Below are positions 23,488 through 33,062 of a DNA stretch of 64,000 nucleotides, one piece after another; position 1 is the stretch's first letter, and the number at the start of each line of letters is the position of its first letter. The notes under the pieces are model-generated. The model saw nothing but the letters and a program-made list of their open reading frames with translations, did not search any database and was not told where the DNA came from. Source of the stretch: Candidatus Nitrosopumilus sp. (lineage in GTDB: Archaea > Thermoproteota > Nitrososphaeria > Nitrososphaerales > Nitrosopumilaceae); contig REGJ01000001.1 of assembly GCA_003702525.1 (NCBI GenBank), forward strand, positions 56,093 to 120,092. Reading direction: 5' to 3'. The translations under genes were made by a program, and so were the position numbers.

Positions 23488-23571
23488 TTAGTCAGACTCA
23501 TCTGGCTCGTTTGCCTTGTCTCTTACTTTTTTCATGATGCAGAATTTTGCAAGAGTTTTCTTAAATCCCAT
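23488..23571 (-). CDS. Possible 27-aa peptide
   Basis: MGFKKTLAKFCIMKKVRDK... basic, then an acidic end (NEPDESD). Protein-like but very short, with no supporting signal. Confidence 0.3.
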   Translation of the reverse strand: MGFKKTLAKFCIMKKVRDKANEPDESD

Positions 23572-23678
23572 AAGCAAATTAGAAAATCGAGTAACTTAAG
23601 GATATTGATAGAATCTGATCAAAAGACGAATCAAAACTAGTCTAGCCATAAAATAGACATGATCTTAGCCTCAAATAC

Positions 23679-24362
23679 TCATGAAATTCGGTCTAATTTT
23701 CGATCAAGAAAACTAACCTGATTTATCAGGCCTTTTACAATATCATCAATTGTGTCAGTTTTGTTTTTTGGGAGATCATCAGTTGTATCTGCCCAGTCAA
23801 TCATTGCATCAAAAATGGCACGAACTTGTAAAGAATCATCATACAGTTCATCTATGCTGATTTGTTTTTTCTTTTCTTGATCTTTAGGATAAATGACAAG
23901 ATGACCATCCTTTGAAATTAAATATTGATGGCATGATAACGCATCTGCAAAATTAGCTAAAAACAAACCACGTATTGCATTTTTCAGTTTTGGATTGTAT
24001 TGCATTTTGTTACAAGTTTTTTTGAGAATTTGACTTAGAGGAGTGTTTTCATCAAACCCGCCTTTGAGTTTTGTAGGATCAATGATGACCTTGAGAAATT
24101 TTTCAAATATTTTGAGATGAGAATGGATAAATGACATCATTGAATAAACTGCAAAAAGTATTACATCCTCACGTCTTGTATCAAAATCATCTAACTTTCT
24201 AATTACTTCTGAGAAGGAACTGGAGAATCCCTTTTGAAATTCAATGAAATTCAAAAAGAATTTTTCGTCATGATATTCTGCATTAAAATGATACAACCCC
24301 TTTTTTTCAATGTCATTTAGGATAACTAGTGTAGCCTTGTAATTTAGATCAATATTTCCCAC
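23679..24362 (-). CDS. Hypothetical helical protein
   Basis: 227 aa, all-helical, soluble. LKNAIRGLFLANFADALSC...GHLVIYP has a faint look of HEPN-type helical domains, but the RxxxxH motif is absent. No defence partners nearby. Function unknown. Confidence 0.6.
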   Translation of the reverse strand: MGNIDLNYKATLVILNDIEKKGLYHFNAEYHDEKFFLNFIEFQKGFSSSFSEVIRKLDDFDTRREDVILFAVYSMMSFIHSHLKIFEKFLKVIIDPTKLKGGFDENTPLSQILKKTCNKMQYNPKLKNAIRGLFLANFADALSCHQYLISKDGHLVIYPKDQEKKKQISIDELYDDSLQVRAIFDAMIDWADTTDDLPKNKTDTIDDIVKGLINQVSFLDRKLDRIS

Positions 24363-24398
24363 AAGGTGACTGAATTTTTTATGAACTTAAGTCTTAAT

Positions 24399-24563
24399 TT
24401 ACATTAAACGTTCATTTTGTAATTTCTTTTTATTTCGATAAACGATCAGATGGTAATTGATAATTTGTTTTAGTTTCTCTTCAACTGTTAATTGGTCTGC
24501 AGTTGCAATGCTCAGAAATCCAAGATAATCATTGTCGTTTAGTTTAAGGCGAATCTCTCTCAA
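24399..24563 (-). CDS. Small hypothetical protein
   Basis: 54 aa from TTG, the first usable start after an upstream stop. MREIRLKLNDNDYLGFLSIATADQ... is an amphipathic strand-helix pattern with a basic end. Missed by the track because of length. Located between a helical protein and the cupredoxin gene. Confidence 0.45.
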   Translation of the reverse strand: MREIRLKLNDNDYLGFLSIATADQLTVEEKLKQIINYHLIVYRNKKKLQNERLM

Positions 24564-24617
24564 CCATACATGTTGGCATAGTCGAGCCTAAAAGAGAAGG
24601 TTATTGTAAAAATAAGA

Positions 24618-25460
24618 TCATCTGAGAGTAATCAAACTGGTCTTTTTTGAAAAGATTATGATAGAGATTATAGAAATTGTAAGAATCAACAAGGCAATTC
24701 CTCCAAATTCAGGAATGACACTTGAGCCCATAATCTTGACTTCTCTTACAGAATTATCAATTGGGATAACTAGTTGAGTTGCAGTATTACCACTAATTGT
24801 AGAATCTGATTCAAAATCAACCATATTTCCATCAAGCCACACATTTGTCGGATTGTCAATTAACTCCTTTGGCAGAGTTATGGTAAGATGTTCATTGTTA
24901 CTTTCTCCGGTCAGAGTAAATGTCAAAGTCTTTTCATCAGGATTTACATGAACAGCATTAGATAGGTGTGCATCTAGGAAATATTTCACTTCAAATCCTA
25001 CTCCATCATCAGAATAGCCAGATGCAATTCCATCAATTGATTTTACGCTACCAGGATCCAATACTACATGAACTACACCGTTCATCCAAGGATGCAGTGT
25101 ACAATAATAGTAAAAATCACCAAGGTCATCAAATTGATGAGTGTAAGATTTTCCAGCAGTAAAGAATCCACTATCAAACAATCCATCTTCATCATCAGGT
25201 CCAGGGTATCTCTCACCTGTAGGACTGACGGAAGTGATTGTATGAAATGCAGTGTCTGCATTAGACCAAGTTATAGTGTCACCGGGGTGTACAGTAATGA
25301 TACCAGTGGTGTCACCAGTGTCCTTTTGGGACCAAAAGTAAGGAAAGTTCTCATCAGATGCACCGGACGGAATTTTGATTTCATAACTTTCAGCAAAAGC
25401 AAAACCCGTACCTACCATTAACATAGCAATCAATGGCAAGGCACTAAGTGCATACTTCAT
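24618..25460 (-). CDS. Secreted plastocyanin-like blue copper protein with PEFG sorting signal
   Basis: 280 aa from ATG 25460; the track form adds 19 residues before the signal peptide MKYALSALPLIAMLMVG. The cupredoxin domain has all type 1 copper ligands: His in AFHTITS and Cys, His and Met in YYYCTLHPWMNG. A beta domain follows and the C-terminus is IPEFGG, a hydrophobic helix and a basic tail, the PEFG-CTERM pattern. Thaumarchaea use many such proteins in copper-based electron transfer; this one is likely anchored outside the cell. Confidence 0.88.
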   Translation of the reverse strand: MKYALSALPLIAMLMVGTGFAFAESYEIKIPSGASDENFPYFWSQKDTGDTTGIITVHPGDTITWSNADTAFHTITSVSPTGERYPGPDDEDGLFDSGFFTAGKSYTHQFDDLGDFYYYCTLHPWMNGVVHVVLDPGSVKSIDGIASGYSDDGVGFEVKYFLDAHLSNAVHVNPDEKTLTFTLTGESNNEHLTITLPKELIDNPTNVWLDGNMVDFESDSTISGNTATQLVIPIDNSVREVKIMGSSVIPEFGGIALLILTISIISIIIFSKKTSLITLR

Positions 25461-25541
25461 AATTATACAATCTACTGAGTAGTATTTCAACCAAGCCATG
25501 ATCGACAAAACATACAAAAACCAGATACTCGTTTCATTAAT

Positions 25542-27143
25542 GTGCAGACGAAGTTTATTTTTGTCACAGGTGGTGTGATGTCTGGCCTTGGAAAAGGCGT
25601 AACAACTTCCTCGATTGCAAAATTATTACAATTAGCAGATCAAAAAGTCTCTTGCATCAAGATAGACCCCTATCTGAACTATGATGCAGGAACCATGAAC
25701 CCAGTAGCCCATGGAGAGGTGTTTGTCACTGATGATGGCGGAGAATGTGACATGGATATTGGAAACTATGAAAGATTCCTAAACCAAGACATTCCAAAAA
25801 GTCACAACATTACAACTGCTCAAGTATATTCTTCAGTAATAGAGGCAGAAAGAAAAGGAGAATATCTAGGAGCATGTGTTCAGATTATCCCTCATGTTAC
25901 TGATGAAATCAAAAGTAGAATTAGAAAGATAGCTGAAGATGAAAAACTTGATTTTCTAATTGTAGAATGTGGTGGAACAGTTGGAGATATTGAATCACTT
26001 CCATTCTTAGAAGCATTAAGACAGATGAGAGTAGAAGAGGGACCTCAAGGAGTAATTTTTGTTCATGTAACACTTGCACCATCACTGGATGTAGTTGGAG
26101 AACAGAAAACAAAACCAACACAACACAGTGCACAAGAATTAAGAAGAATCGGTATTCAGCCAGACTTTTTGGCAGTTAGATGTACTTTACCATTAGAAGA
26201 AAAGACAAAGAAAAAGATTGCAATGTTTACAAACGTAACTGCAAAGGATGTTTTGTCATGTCATGATGCAAAATCAATCTTTGAAGTTCCACAAATGTTG
26301 TATGACCAAGGAATCATGGATGCAATATTTACTAAATTTGGAATAGTTGGAATGGTTAATGCATCAGCAAATTGGGACAAGTGGAATACAATTGCACAAA
26401 ACATGGTGAATCATGAAGACCAAAAGGTAAAGATTGCCATGGTTGGAAAATACGTTACACTAGCAGATAGTTATGTGAGCGTAAATCACGCACTAAAACA
26501 TGCTGGAGCTCAAATTGGAAAGTCAGTTGATATTGATTGGATTGATTCAGAGTCAATTAGAGATTATTCAGTACTATCAAATTATAACGGAGTACTAGTT
26601 CCAGGAGGATTTGGTACTAGAGGTTCAGAAGGAATTATTCAAACTGCAAACTATGCACGAGAAAACAACATCCCATATCTTGGAATATGTTTTGGATTCC
26701 AACTAGCTGCAATTGCGTTTGGAAGAAATGTTTTACAATTAGAAGATGCAAACTCTACAGAAATCAAACCAGATACAAAGAACCCAATTGTAGATTTACT
26801 TCCAGAACAAAAAGATGTTTCAGACATGGGGGGATCATTGCGATTAGGAGCAAATGATGTACTAATCAAAGAAAACACAAACGCTCAGAAGATCTACGGT
26901 ACCACAACAATTAGCAAACGACACAGACACAGATATGAAATCAACAAAGAGTACATTCCAAAATTTGAAGAGAATGGATTGATATTTTCAGCTGACAGCG
27001 ATGATGGTAAAAGAATGGAGATGCTCGAAATTCCTAGTCACAAATTCTATCTAGGAGTTCAATTCCACCCAGAGTTTAACAGTAGACCAGGATTTCCTGA
27101 AGAAGCATTTGCAGCTTTTATCAAAGCAGCATCTGAAAAATAG
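25542..27143 (+). CDS. pyrG: CTP synthase
   Basis: 533 aa from GTG. Residues 1-265 are the synthetase domain (FVTGGVMSGLGKG, P-loop-like; SHNITT; DVVGEQKTKPTQHS). The C-terminal glutaminase has its nucleophile in LGICFGFQ (about residue 383) and QFHPEF. Converts UTP to CTP with glutamine. Divergent from the cupredoxin gene. Confidence 0.95.
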   Translation: MQTKFIFVTGGVMSGLGKGVTTSSIAKLLQLADQKVSCIKIDPYLNYDAGTMNPVAHGEVFVTDDGGECDMDIGNYERFLNQDIPKSHNITTAQVYSSVIEAERKGEYLGACVQIIPHVTDEIKSRIRKIAEDEKLDFLIVECGGTVGDIESLPFLEALRQMRVEEGPQGVIFVHVTLAPSLDVVGEQKTKPTQHSAQELRRIGIQPDFLAVRCTLPLEEKTKKKIAMFTNVTAKDVLSCHDAKSIFEVPQMLYDQGIMDAIFTKFGIVGMVNASANWDKWNTIAQNMVNHEDQKVKIAMVGKYVTLADSYVSVNHALKHAGAQIGKSVDIDWIDSESIRDYSVLSNYNGVLVPGGFGTRGSEGIIQTANYARENNIPYLGICFGFQLAAIAFGRNVLQLEDANSTEIKPDTKNPIVDLLPEQKDVSDMGGSLRLGANDVLIKENTNAQKIYGTTTISKRHRHRYEINKEYIPKFEENGLIFSADSDDGKRMEMLEIPSHKFYLGVQFHPEFNSRPGFPEEAFAAFIKAASEK

Positions 27144-27145
27144 AT

Positions 27146-28144
27146 TTATTCAATTTTAGAAATTTCATAAATTTTTTGTCTGGCATCGCGAATGGAGACT
27201 TTCTTTTTTACATATCCTTTCTTCAAGAGATGACTTAGAGCCAATCTAACGGTTCTATCAGGTAGTAAGGTTTTGTTTGCCAAGTCTTTCTGAGTTAAAG
27301 CACCTTCATACTCTAAAGTCTTCAACAGTAATTTTGAGCTTGGAGGCATGCTAAGTAATTCTTCTGCCAAATGTACTTTTTTTGCCAATGCAGAGATGGC
27401 AGTAGAGTCTTTTTTTAGACGAATTATCTTTGCAGGAGGAAAGAATTGAGTACACTCAACAGTTTTGTTTACTTTGTATCTATCAAGACCATCTAAAACA
27501 ACTTCACAATGCAGTCTTGCAGATATATCGTCAATCTCAATGGAACTATCATTAGATACAATGATTGGTCTTCTTGTAACATCAAGAGAGTTTACAGATA
27601 TGATTTCAAAGACTGCAGAGTCTTGGAACAATACAGGACCACCAGCAGACATTGAATATGCTGAAGAACCAATAGGAGTTGAAACAATTATTCCATCACT
27701 GTTATCGTGCCATACTTCTTCACCATTAACACGCAAAGTATGCTCCATGAGCATTGCACTACGAGATGAGAACACTGCTACATCATTAAGTACTGGATAG
27801 ACATTTTTTCCATCTATCTTTACACCTAATCGAGGAACCTCTTCAATTGTATACTTTTGTTTTTTTAGAATATTAACATAGGATGCAAATTCCTTTAGAT
27901 CAATTTGTGCCAAGAATCCACTTGTCTCACCTTCACTAATACCAAGGATTGGTAAAGTAGAGTCAAATGTTCTATGAAAATAATTACGAACTCCTTTGTC
28001 TCCACCCAAAACAATAACACAATCAGCAGGTTTGCTCTTTGATTTTGTAATTGTGAATGATTTGATTCCAGCATCATCTAGTATCTTTTTTACAGTTTTA
28101 GCTGCATTGCTAGTGCTACCAGAACCATAGATGCCTATTTGCAT
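27146..28144 (-). CDS. nadK: NAD kinase with C-terminal winged-helix domain
   Basis: 332 aa. The kinase part has GGD at 47-49 (as GGDKG, where GGDG is usual) and TPIGSSAYSMSAGGP. After about residue 270 a winged helix follows (LTQKDLANKTLLPDRTVRLALSHLLKKGYVKK), like MarR or TrmB regulators. The enzyme phosphorylates NAD to NADP; the added domain suggests DNA binding or regulation linked to NADP supply. Convergent with pyrG, 2 nt apart. Confidence 0.88.
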   Translation of the reverse strand: MQIGIYGSGSTSNAAKTVKKILDDAGIKSFTITKSKSKPADCVIVLGGDKGVRNYFHRTFDSTLPILGISEGETSGFLAQIDLKEFASYVNILKKQKYTIEEVPRLGVKIDGKNVYPVLNDVAVFSSRSAMLMEHTLRVNGEEVWHDNSDGIIVSTPIGSSAYSMSAGGPVLFQDSAVFEIISVNSLDVTRRPIIVSNDSSIEIDDISARLHCEVVLDGLDRYKVNKTVECTQFFPPAKIIRLKKDSTAISALAKKVHLAEELLSMPPSSKLLLKTLEYEGALTQKDLANKTLLPDRTVRLALSHLLKKGYVKKKVSIRDARQKIYEISKIE

Positions 28145-28186
28145 AGAGTAAACATTTGAAATGCTTCAATAAAAGAATAATGTAGC

Positions 28187-29056
28187 CTACAAGTCTCGAA
28201 ACTTTACTAGATTGTAAAAGTAAGAGGCATTGTTTTGGATTGCTCCTTTACGTGGGATTTTTTGTAACCCAACATCTTTTGAATCAAGTGCAGCCTGAGC
28301 AGCACCTCCAGCAAAGCACAATGCCCAAAGATAGTCTTTCTCTTTTAGCATAGTACAACAAAATGCAGCACAGAAAATATCTCCAATTCCAGTGGTATCG
28401 TGAATTTCTTTGTTTGGTAAAGTAATAGAGTAAACTTTGTCTTTTACTAACAGGGAAACTTCAGTTTTGTTTGTTAATAGTACATATTCCACTCCTTTTT
28501 TCTGTAATGCAACCATCATCTCATCATGAGTTCCACTGACTAGTTGTTGTGATTCTTCAGGATTTACTTTGATTGCACTTACACCAGACAAATCAATGTC
28601 ATTTTTTTCCAGGAAAACATTATTCTCTGAATCTTTCTCTCTAAGAAACCCTTGAGGATCTACAAACAAAAAGTTTGAGTCATTTTTAATTTGTTTTAGT
28701 GTTTCATTTGTAATCTCGTGATAAATTGGGCTAACAAGATGGCCATCTGCTTTTGTATTAGAATATTCAATTGGGTCACACTGATTTTTAAGTTTCAGAG
28801 TTCTATCAGCACCAGTAATTGATATTGCAAATTTTGTGGTATTTTTGGCAGATTCAGCATTTATCAAATTGATTTTTTTATCAGAGAGATATTGTTTTGG
28901 AAAATCATTTCCAAACTTTGTATACAAGTCAACATCGAATTTTAATTCTCTTGCAGTTAATCCACAATAACATGCAGATCCACCAATCTGCTCATAGTTT
29001 TTCTCACCGATAGATATGGTATCAATAGCACAATGAGCAAAAACGGCTAATTTCAT
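28187..29056 (-). CDS. PfkB-family carbohydrate/nucleoside kinase
   Basis: 289 aa ribokinase fold. The N-terminal GGSACYCG matches the first PfkB signature and DTTGIGDIFCAAF the second, with the catalytic Asp in GIGD. Substrate cannot be told; archaeal homologues act on sugars, nucleosides or inositol. Located 42 nt upstream of nadK on the same strand and likely co-transcribed with it. Confidence 0.88.
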   Translation of the reverse strand: MKLAVFAHCAIDTISIGEKNYEQIGGSACYCGLTARELKFDVDLYTKFGNDFPKQYLSDKKINLINAESAKNTTKFAISITGADRTLKLKNQCDPIEYSNTKADGHLVSPIYHEITNETLKQIKNDSNFLFVDPQGFLREKDSENNVFLEKNDIDLSGVSAIKVNPEESQQLVSGTHDEMMVALQKKGVEYVLLTNKTEVSLLVKDKVYSITLPNKEIHDTTGIGDIFCAAFCCTMLKEKDYLWALCFAGGAAQAALDSKDVGLQKIPRKGAIQNNASYFYNLVKFRDL

Positions 29057-29067
29057 TTCTCTTGATT

Positions 29068-29190
29068 CAATCTAGTATAGATTTAGTTTTTTGCATTGTT
29101 TTTATCAAAACATGTTTTGCAGAGAATCTCTCCTTTTAGCATGAACAATTCAACTCCAGAAGTATAACAGCTGTGACAAAGACCCCGCAT
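29068..29190 (-). CDS. Zinc-ribbon mini-protein
   Basis: 40 aa, missed by the track. CHSC (residues 5-8) and CKTC (24-27) around GVELFMLKGEI form a compact zinc ribbon. Directly upstream of the PfkB gene (11-nt gap), so probably first in that transcript. Confidence 0.55.
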
Positions 29191-29199
29191 ATTCTCTAA

Positions 29200-29300
29200 A
29201 TGGAATTAGACGATCTAGAATTAAAACATGAAGTATTTTTGGTTCATTTTTAGGCATAAATCCAACAGAATTTCAGAAATGGCCACAAGAATATAAGTAG
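29200..29300 (+). pseudogene. Frameshifted small ORF before rps26e
   Basis: ATG 29200 encodes MELDDLELKHEVFLVHF and then stops. The next frame continues LGINPTEFQKWPQEYK. Adding one T in the T5 run at the junction would give one 33-aa protein ending 18 nt before rps26e. Either a decayed gene or a homopolymer sequence error. Confidence 0.35.
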
Positions 29301-29318
29301 GTAAATCAGTTCACAGTC

Positions 29319-29606
29319 ATGCCACTTAAGCGTGCAAGTAGAGGTCGTACAAAAGGAGGAAAAGGATCTTCAGGTGTTGTACAATGTACAAACTGTGGAC
29401 AAACCGTTCCAAAAGACAAGGCAAAAAAAGTCACATCTAGACTAAACCTAGTTGAACACACATTGGCCAAAGAACTACGTGCACAAGGAGCATACATTGC
29501 ATCACCCACAGTTCTCAAATGGTACTGTATTTCATGTGCAATTCACTTTAAGATTCTAAAAATTAGATCTGCAGACAATAGAAGAAAACGTGGAAAACTA
29601 CGATAG
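29319..29606 (+). CDS. rps26e: Ribosomal protein eS26
   Basis: 95 aa. VQCTNCGQTVPKDKA and WYCISCAIHFKI are the eS26 signatures, with Cys 23, 26, 70 and 73 binding zinc. It sits near the mRNA exit of the small subunit. A TATAAG box about 25 nt upstream supports a leaderless ATG. Typical of crenarchaeal and thaumarchaeal ribosomes rather than bacteria. Confidence 0.95.
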   Translation: MPLKRASRGRTKGGKGSSGVVQCTNCGQTVPKDKAKKVTSRLNLVEHTLAKELRAQGAYIASPTVLKWYCISCAIHFKILKIRSADNRRKRGKLR

Positions 29607-29608
29607 TC

Positions 29609-30181
29609 TTATTCTTTAATGTTTTTTGCAGTAACAATCATTCTTTGAATTAGAGTTATTGCCGCAATTATCACTACAATGATTACTGCAATCTCCATGA
29701 ATCCAATGATTCCAATAATTGCAATTACTAGTAATCGTTCTGCGCGCTCACCAATTCCTACACCTTGTAATTTTACATTTATTGCATCAGACTTTGCTCT
29801 AGCATAACTTACCAATAGTGAGAGAGTAATTGCAAGGAGTACCAAATATGGTTCAGCATATCCGCCAACTAGAATTCCTAAAAATATTGCAGTCTCTGCA
29901 ATTTTATCAAACATAGAATCAAGATACGAGCCCTTTTGAGATGTTTTGCCAGTGACACGTGCAACTTGACCATCCACCATATCAAAGAATCCTGAAACAA
30001 GTAACAAGATACCACCAATGATTAATCCAAATTCAATTCCCAGTCCATACACTATTGCAGATAGAAATGCAACACCTAAACCAACCGCAGTCCAGAAATT
30101 AGGAGACAGTCCTGTAGATGCAAATCCTTTACCAATCTTTTCAAGTGTAGGTTTGAGTGTATCTCGGAGATTGTTTAGCAC
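29609..30181 (-). CDS. CDP-alcohol phosphatidyltransferase (archaetidyl-inositol-phosphate synthase-like)
   Basis: 190 aa from GTG, five to six membrane helices. The active-site motif DMVDGQVARVTGKTSQKG continues to LDSMFDK, matching D-G-x2-A-R...G-x3-D-x3-D. Transfers a phosphoalcohol head group to CDP-archaeol in the membrane. Convergent with rps26e. The exact head group is inferred from archaeal relatives. Confidence 0.85.
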   Translation of the reverse strand: MLNNLRDTLKPTLEKIGKGFASTGLSPNFWTAVGLGVAFLSAIVYGLGIEFGLIIGGILLLVSGFFDMVDGQVARVTGKTSQKGSYLDSMFDKIAETAIFLGILVGGYAEPYLVLLAITLSLLVSYARAKSDAINVKLQGVGIGERAERLLVIAIIGIIGFMEIAVIIVVIIAAITLIQRMIVTAKNIKE

Positions 30182-30258
30182 GTGATAACCCCAACAGTAC
30201 TAGCTAATAAAGTGAGTAGGAGTAAAAACTAGGCAAATCATGGTCAATTTTTTGAAAT

Positions 30259-31134
30259 TTATTGATTTTGAGATAGATTAATTGCAATGAGTGTCGACAT
30301 TATCTTTGCTGCAAGAGATGCAGTTGCACCATTATCGTGATAGGGGTTTAACTCAACAATATCAGCACCAATTACTTTGGTTTCTTGAAGAGAGTAAATC
30401 ATATCAAATAATTCTCTAGATGTTATTCCAACTGCTTCAGGGTTTCCAACACCTGGAGCATATGCAGGATCAAGTACATCAAGATCAAAACTAGAATACA
30501 TTGTATCAAAAGTTGAAACATGATCTTTGAGTAACTGAGGACCTTTTCCATCACGAATCTCTTTATCAGTAATGGTCTTGATTTTGTGTTCAGTTAGAAA
30601 TTCTAATTCTTCATTAACAAATGCGCGGGCTCCAATATGTAGAATGTTTTCAGCGCCTCTCTCCTCAACAACACGTCTAAGATAAGATGCATGGCTTAGT
30701 TTAATGTCAGCAAACTCATCTCTCAAGTCATAGTGTGCATCAAAGACGACATAACCAGTATCTTTTGGAAAACTAGTGTATGTTCCATATGTTATGGAAT
30801 GCTCTCCACCTAAGATAAAGAGTTGTCTTTGTTTTGCAACAAGTTCAGTTGTAACTTTTTTTACCATATCAATCATTTCAGAGGCTACAACAGTATGTCG
30901 AGTGTTTCCCAAATCCTCAATGTTTACAGTCTCTAAATCTACAGAAAGTTCAGGATGAAAAATCTCAATGTTGTTAAATGAATCTCTAATTGCATCAGGA
31001 CCAAATCTGCAACCAGGTTTGTAAGAGTGAGTTGCATCAAAAGGAATTCCAAATACAGTTGCAACAGGTTCAGAGTCATCATCTGATGCAGTGATCATTG
31101 GGTTTTTGTTCATGTATAAATCAAGAAAACTCAT
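30259..31134 (-). CDS. speB: Agmatinase/arginase-family ureohydrolase
   Basis: 291 aa. Manganese ligands are in GGEHS, FDAHYDLRDE and SFDLDVLDPAYAPG. The pattern SHASYLRR and the PGVGNPE loop favour agmatinase over arginase. It would make putrescine for polyamine synthesis, which links it to the deoxyhypusine synthase gene at 33477. Downstream of thrS on the same strand, 3 nt apart. Confidence 0.88.
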   Translation of the reverse strand: MSFLDLYMNKNPMITASDDDSEPVATVFGIPFDATHSYKPGCRFGPDAIRDSFNNIEIFHPELSVDLETVNIEDLGNTRHTVVASEMIDMVKKVTTELVAKQRQLFILGGEHSITYGTYTSFPKDTGYVVFDAHYDLRDEFADIKLSHASYLRRVVEERGAENILHIGARAFVNEELEFLTEHKIKTITDKEIRDGKGPQLLKDHVSTFDTMYSSFDLDVLDPAYAPGVGNPEAVGITSRELFDMIYSLQETKVIGADIVELNPYHDNGATASLAAKIMSTLIAINLSQNQ

Positions 31135-31137
31135 AAT

Positions 31138-33006
31138 CTACACCATTAGTTGTGGTCTCTTTGAGAGATGCTTTGATTGATTTAATCCAGTAAATGGCTT
31201 ACCTGAAGTTTGCTCGTCAATTTCCTTCATGAAATCATCAAATGATACTTCACGTACATCTCCGGTCTGTCTGTCACGAATACTTAGATTCTCAGAACCT
31301 GCTTCTTTTTCTCCAATTACCAAAATGTATTGAATCCATTCTTTTTCTGCTTCACGAATTCTCTTACCAATGCTTTCGTTTCTGTCATCAACATCAACAC
31401 GAATATTTTGTGCAGAAATTTTATCACACAGATTGTTACAATAATCATAAAATTCTTCTTTTAGGGGAATGATTCGGACTTGTGTTGGTGCAAGCCATAA
31501 TGGAAGTTGTGGTTTTGTTCCTTTCTTAGAATCAGCAGCTGCCTTTTCTAATAATGCATAGATTATTCTCTCAATTGCTCCACTTGGGGAGTTGTGCAGA
31601 ATAATTGGATGTTGTGCAGTGTTGTTCTCATCAATAAATTCAATTCCATAACGATTACCATTTTCAACATCAATTTGATCAGTAGATAATGCAGATGCTT
31701 TTCCCAAGTTATCAATAAAGTTGAATTCCCATTTTAGAACAAAGTAAAAGAACTTCTCTTTCCACATTTCAACTAAAACAGGTCTACCATGTTTTTTAAC
31801 TAGTTCTTCAATAGAAGATTTATTTTCATTGTAAAAGTCCTCAGTGAATCTAATTGCCATGTCATAGTCTGATTCATTAATTCCTAGTTCTTTTAGGACA
31901 CTTTGAGATAAATCAAATCTGACTTTGATTTCATCTACTGCTTGTGGAATGTCTTTACAGAATGCATGACAATCAGGCATTGTAAAGGCACGAAGGCGTC
32001 TTAGGCCAACTAGTTCTCCAGATTGCTCACGTCTAAAGCTGTATCTAGTAAGTTCATAGAGTTTGTATGGTAAATTCTTGTAAGACATTTGAAAGTGATT
32101 TGCCATAAGGAATTGTCCAAAGCAGGCTGCAAATCTCAAAAAGAGTTTCTTTCCTTCTGAATCAATATTGTATTGTCTTGCAGGAAATCGATTAAAGTAA
32201 CTGACCATGCTTGGATGCTCTGAATCATACATGATTGGAGTTTCAACTTCGTAACCCCCATACTCTTTTACTCTGTCAGTAACATATCTCTCAATTAGAG
32301 ATTTGATTAATCGGCCATTTGGAAAGAATCTCATATTTCCTGAATCAGATGCAGGTTCATAATCTGCAATTCCAAGTTTTTTCATTAGTGCGACATGGGG
32401 TGGAGGTTCATCTACTTGACGTTGTTTTGCAGATTCGTATTTTGCTAAAACTTCTAATTTTTTATAATTTGAAAAATCAAAGTCACCAATGTTAGTCATT
32501 GTTCCATCAGGGGACATTATCTTCCAGTAAGAACGAATAGTTGATTCTCCTTTTAGTGCGTCAGATGTATCGTCTTCATCATCTTTTGCAATAGCAGAAT
32601 CTTTTGTAACTACTTTGGAGCTCTCAGCTAATGGATGTCCTTTGACTTGTACTTTGTAAGACTTTGTCCAACCAAAAGGAGAATGAGATACTTCAAGATC
32701 TGATGCTTCAGATTCCATCTCTAGTAACAAAGACATTGCAGTAGAAGGTTTTGCAAGGTTTGAGCTAAGATGAGCATAAGGATATAACAATAATTTTTTG
32801 GATCCAATTTTTTCCATTGAGTTTTTTATTTGAGATATAGCGTTTTTTGCAACAGATGAGTCATCTCCATCTTCAATTGCAACAAATGCAACTACAATCT
32901 CCTCTAGTCTCTGAGTTTGAGGATTTTCAATATCCTCAGCTGATCTGATCTCTTTTTTTGTAGGAGTATACTCTATACTATCGCAGTGTAATTGCAATAT
33001 TCGCAT
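31138..33006 (-). CDS. thrS: Threonyl-tRNA synthetase, archaeal type
   Basis: 622 aa. The first about 140 residues are the archaeal D-aminoacyl-tRNA-deacylase-like editing domain (MRILQLHCDSIEYTP). The class II core follows with motif 2 (YRREQSGELVGLRRLRAFTMPDCHAF) and motif 3 (GAIERIIYALLE), then the anticodon-binding domain. Its operon partner is the agmatinase gene. Confidence 0.95.
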   Translation of the reverse strand: MRILQLHCDSIEYTPTKKEIRSAEDIENPQTQRLEEIVVAFVAIEDGDDSSVAKNAISQIKNSMEKIGSKKLLLYPYAHLSSNLAKPSTAMSLLLEMESEASDLEVSHSPFGWTKSYKVQVKGHPLAESSKVVTKDSAIAKDDEDDTSDALKGESTIRSYWKIMSPDGTMTNIGDFDFSNYKKLEVLAKYESAKQRQVDEPPPHVALMKKLGIADYEPASDSGNMRFFPNGRLIKSLIERYVTDRVKEYGGYEVETPIMYDSEHPSMVSYFNRFPARQYNIDSEGKKLFLRFAACFGQFLMANHFQMSYKNLPYKLYELTRYSFRREQSGELVGLRRLRAFTMPDCHAFCKDIPQAVDEIKVRFDLSQSVLKELGINESDYDMAIRFTEDFYNENKSSIEELVKKHGRPVLVEMWKEKFFYFVLKWEFNFIDNLGKASALSTDQIDVENGNRYGIEFIDENNTAQHPIILHNSPSGAIERIIYALLEKAAADSKKGTKPQLPLWLAPTQVRIIPLKEEFYDYCNNLCDKISAQNIRVDVDDRNESIGKRIREAEKEWIQYILVIGEKEAGSENLSIRDRQTGDVREVSFDDFMKEIDEQTSGKPFTGLNQSKHLSKRPQLMV

Positions 33007-33062
33007 AATTTCAAACAGAAAAGATAATTGAAATAAGTGTTTGCTGAAACAAAGAATTTGTT

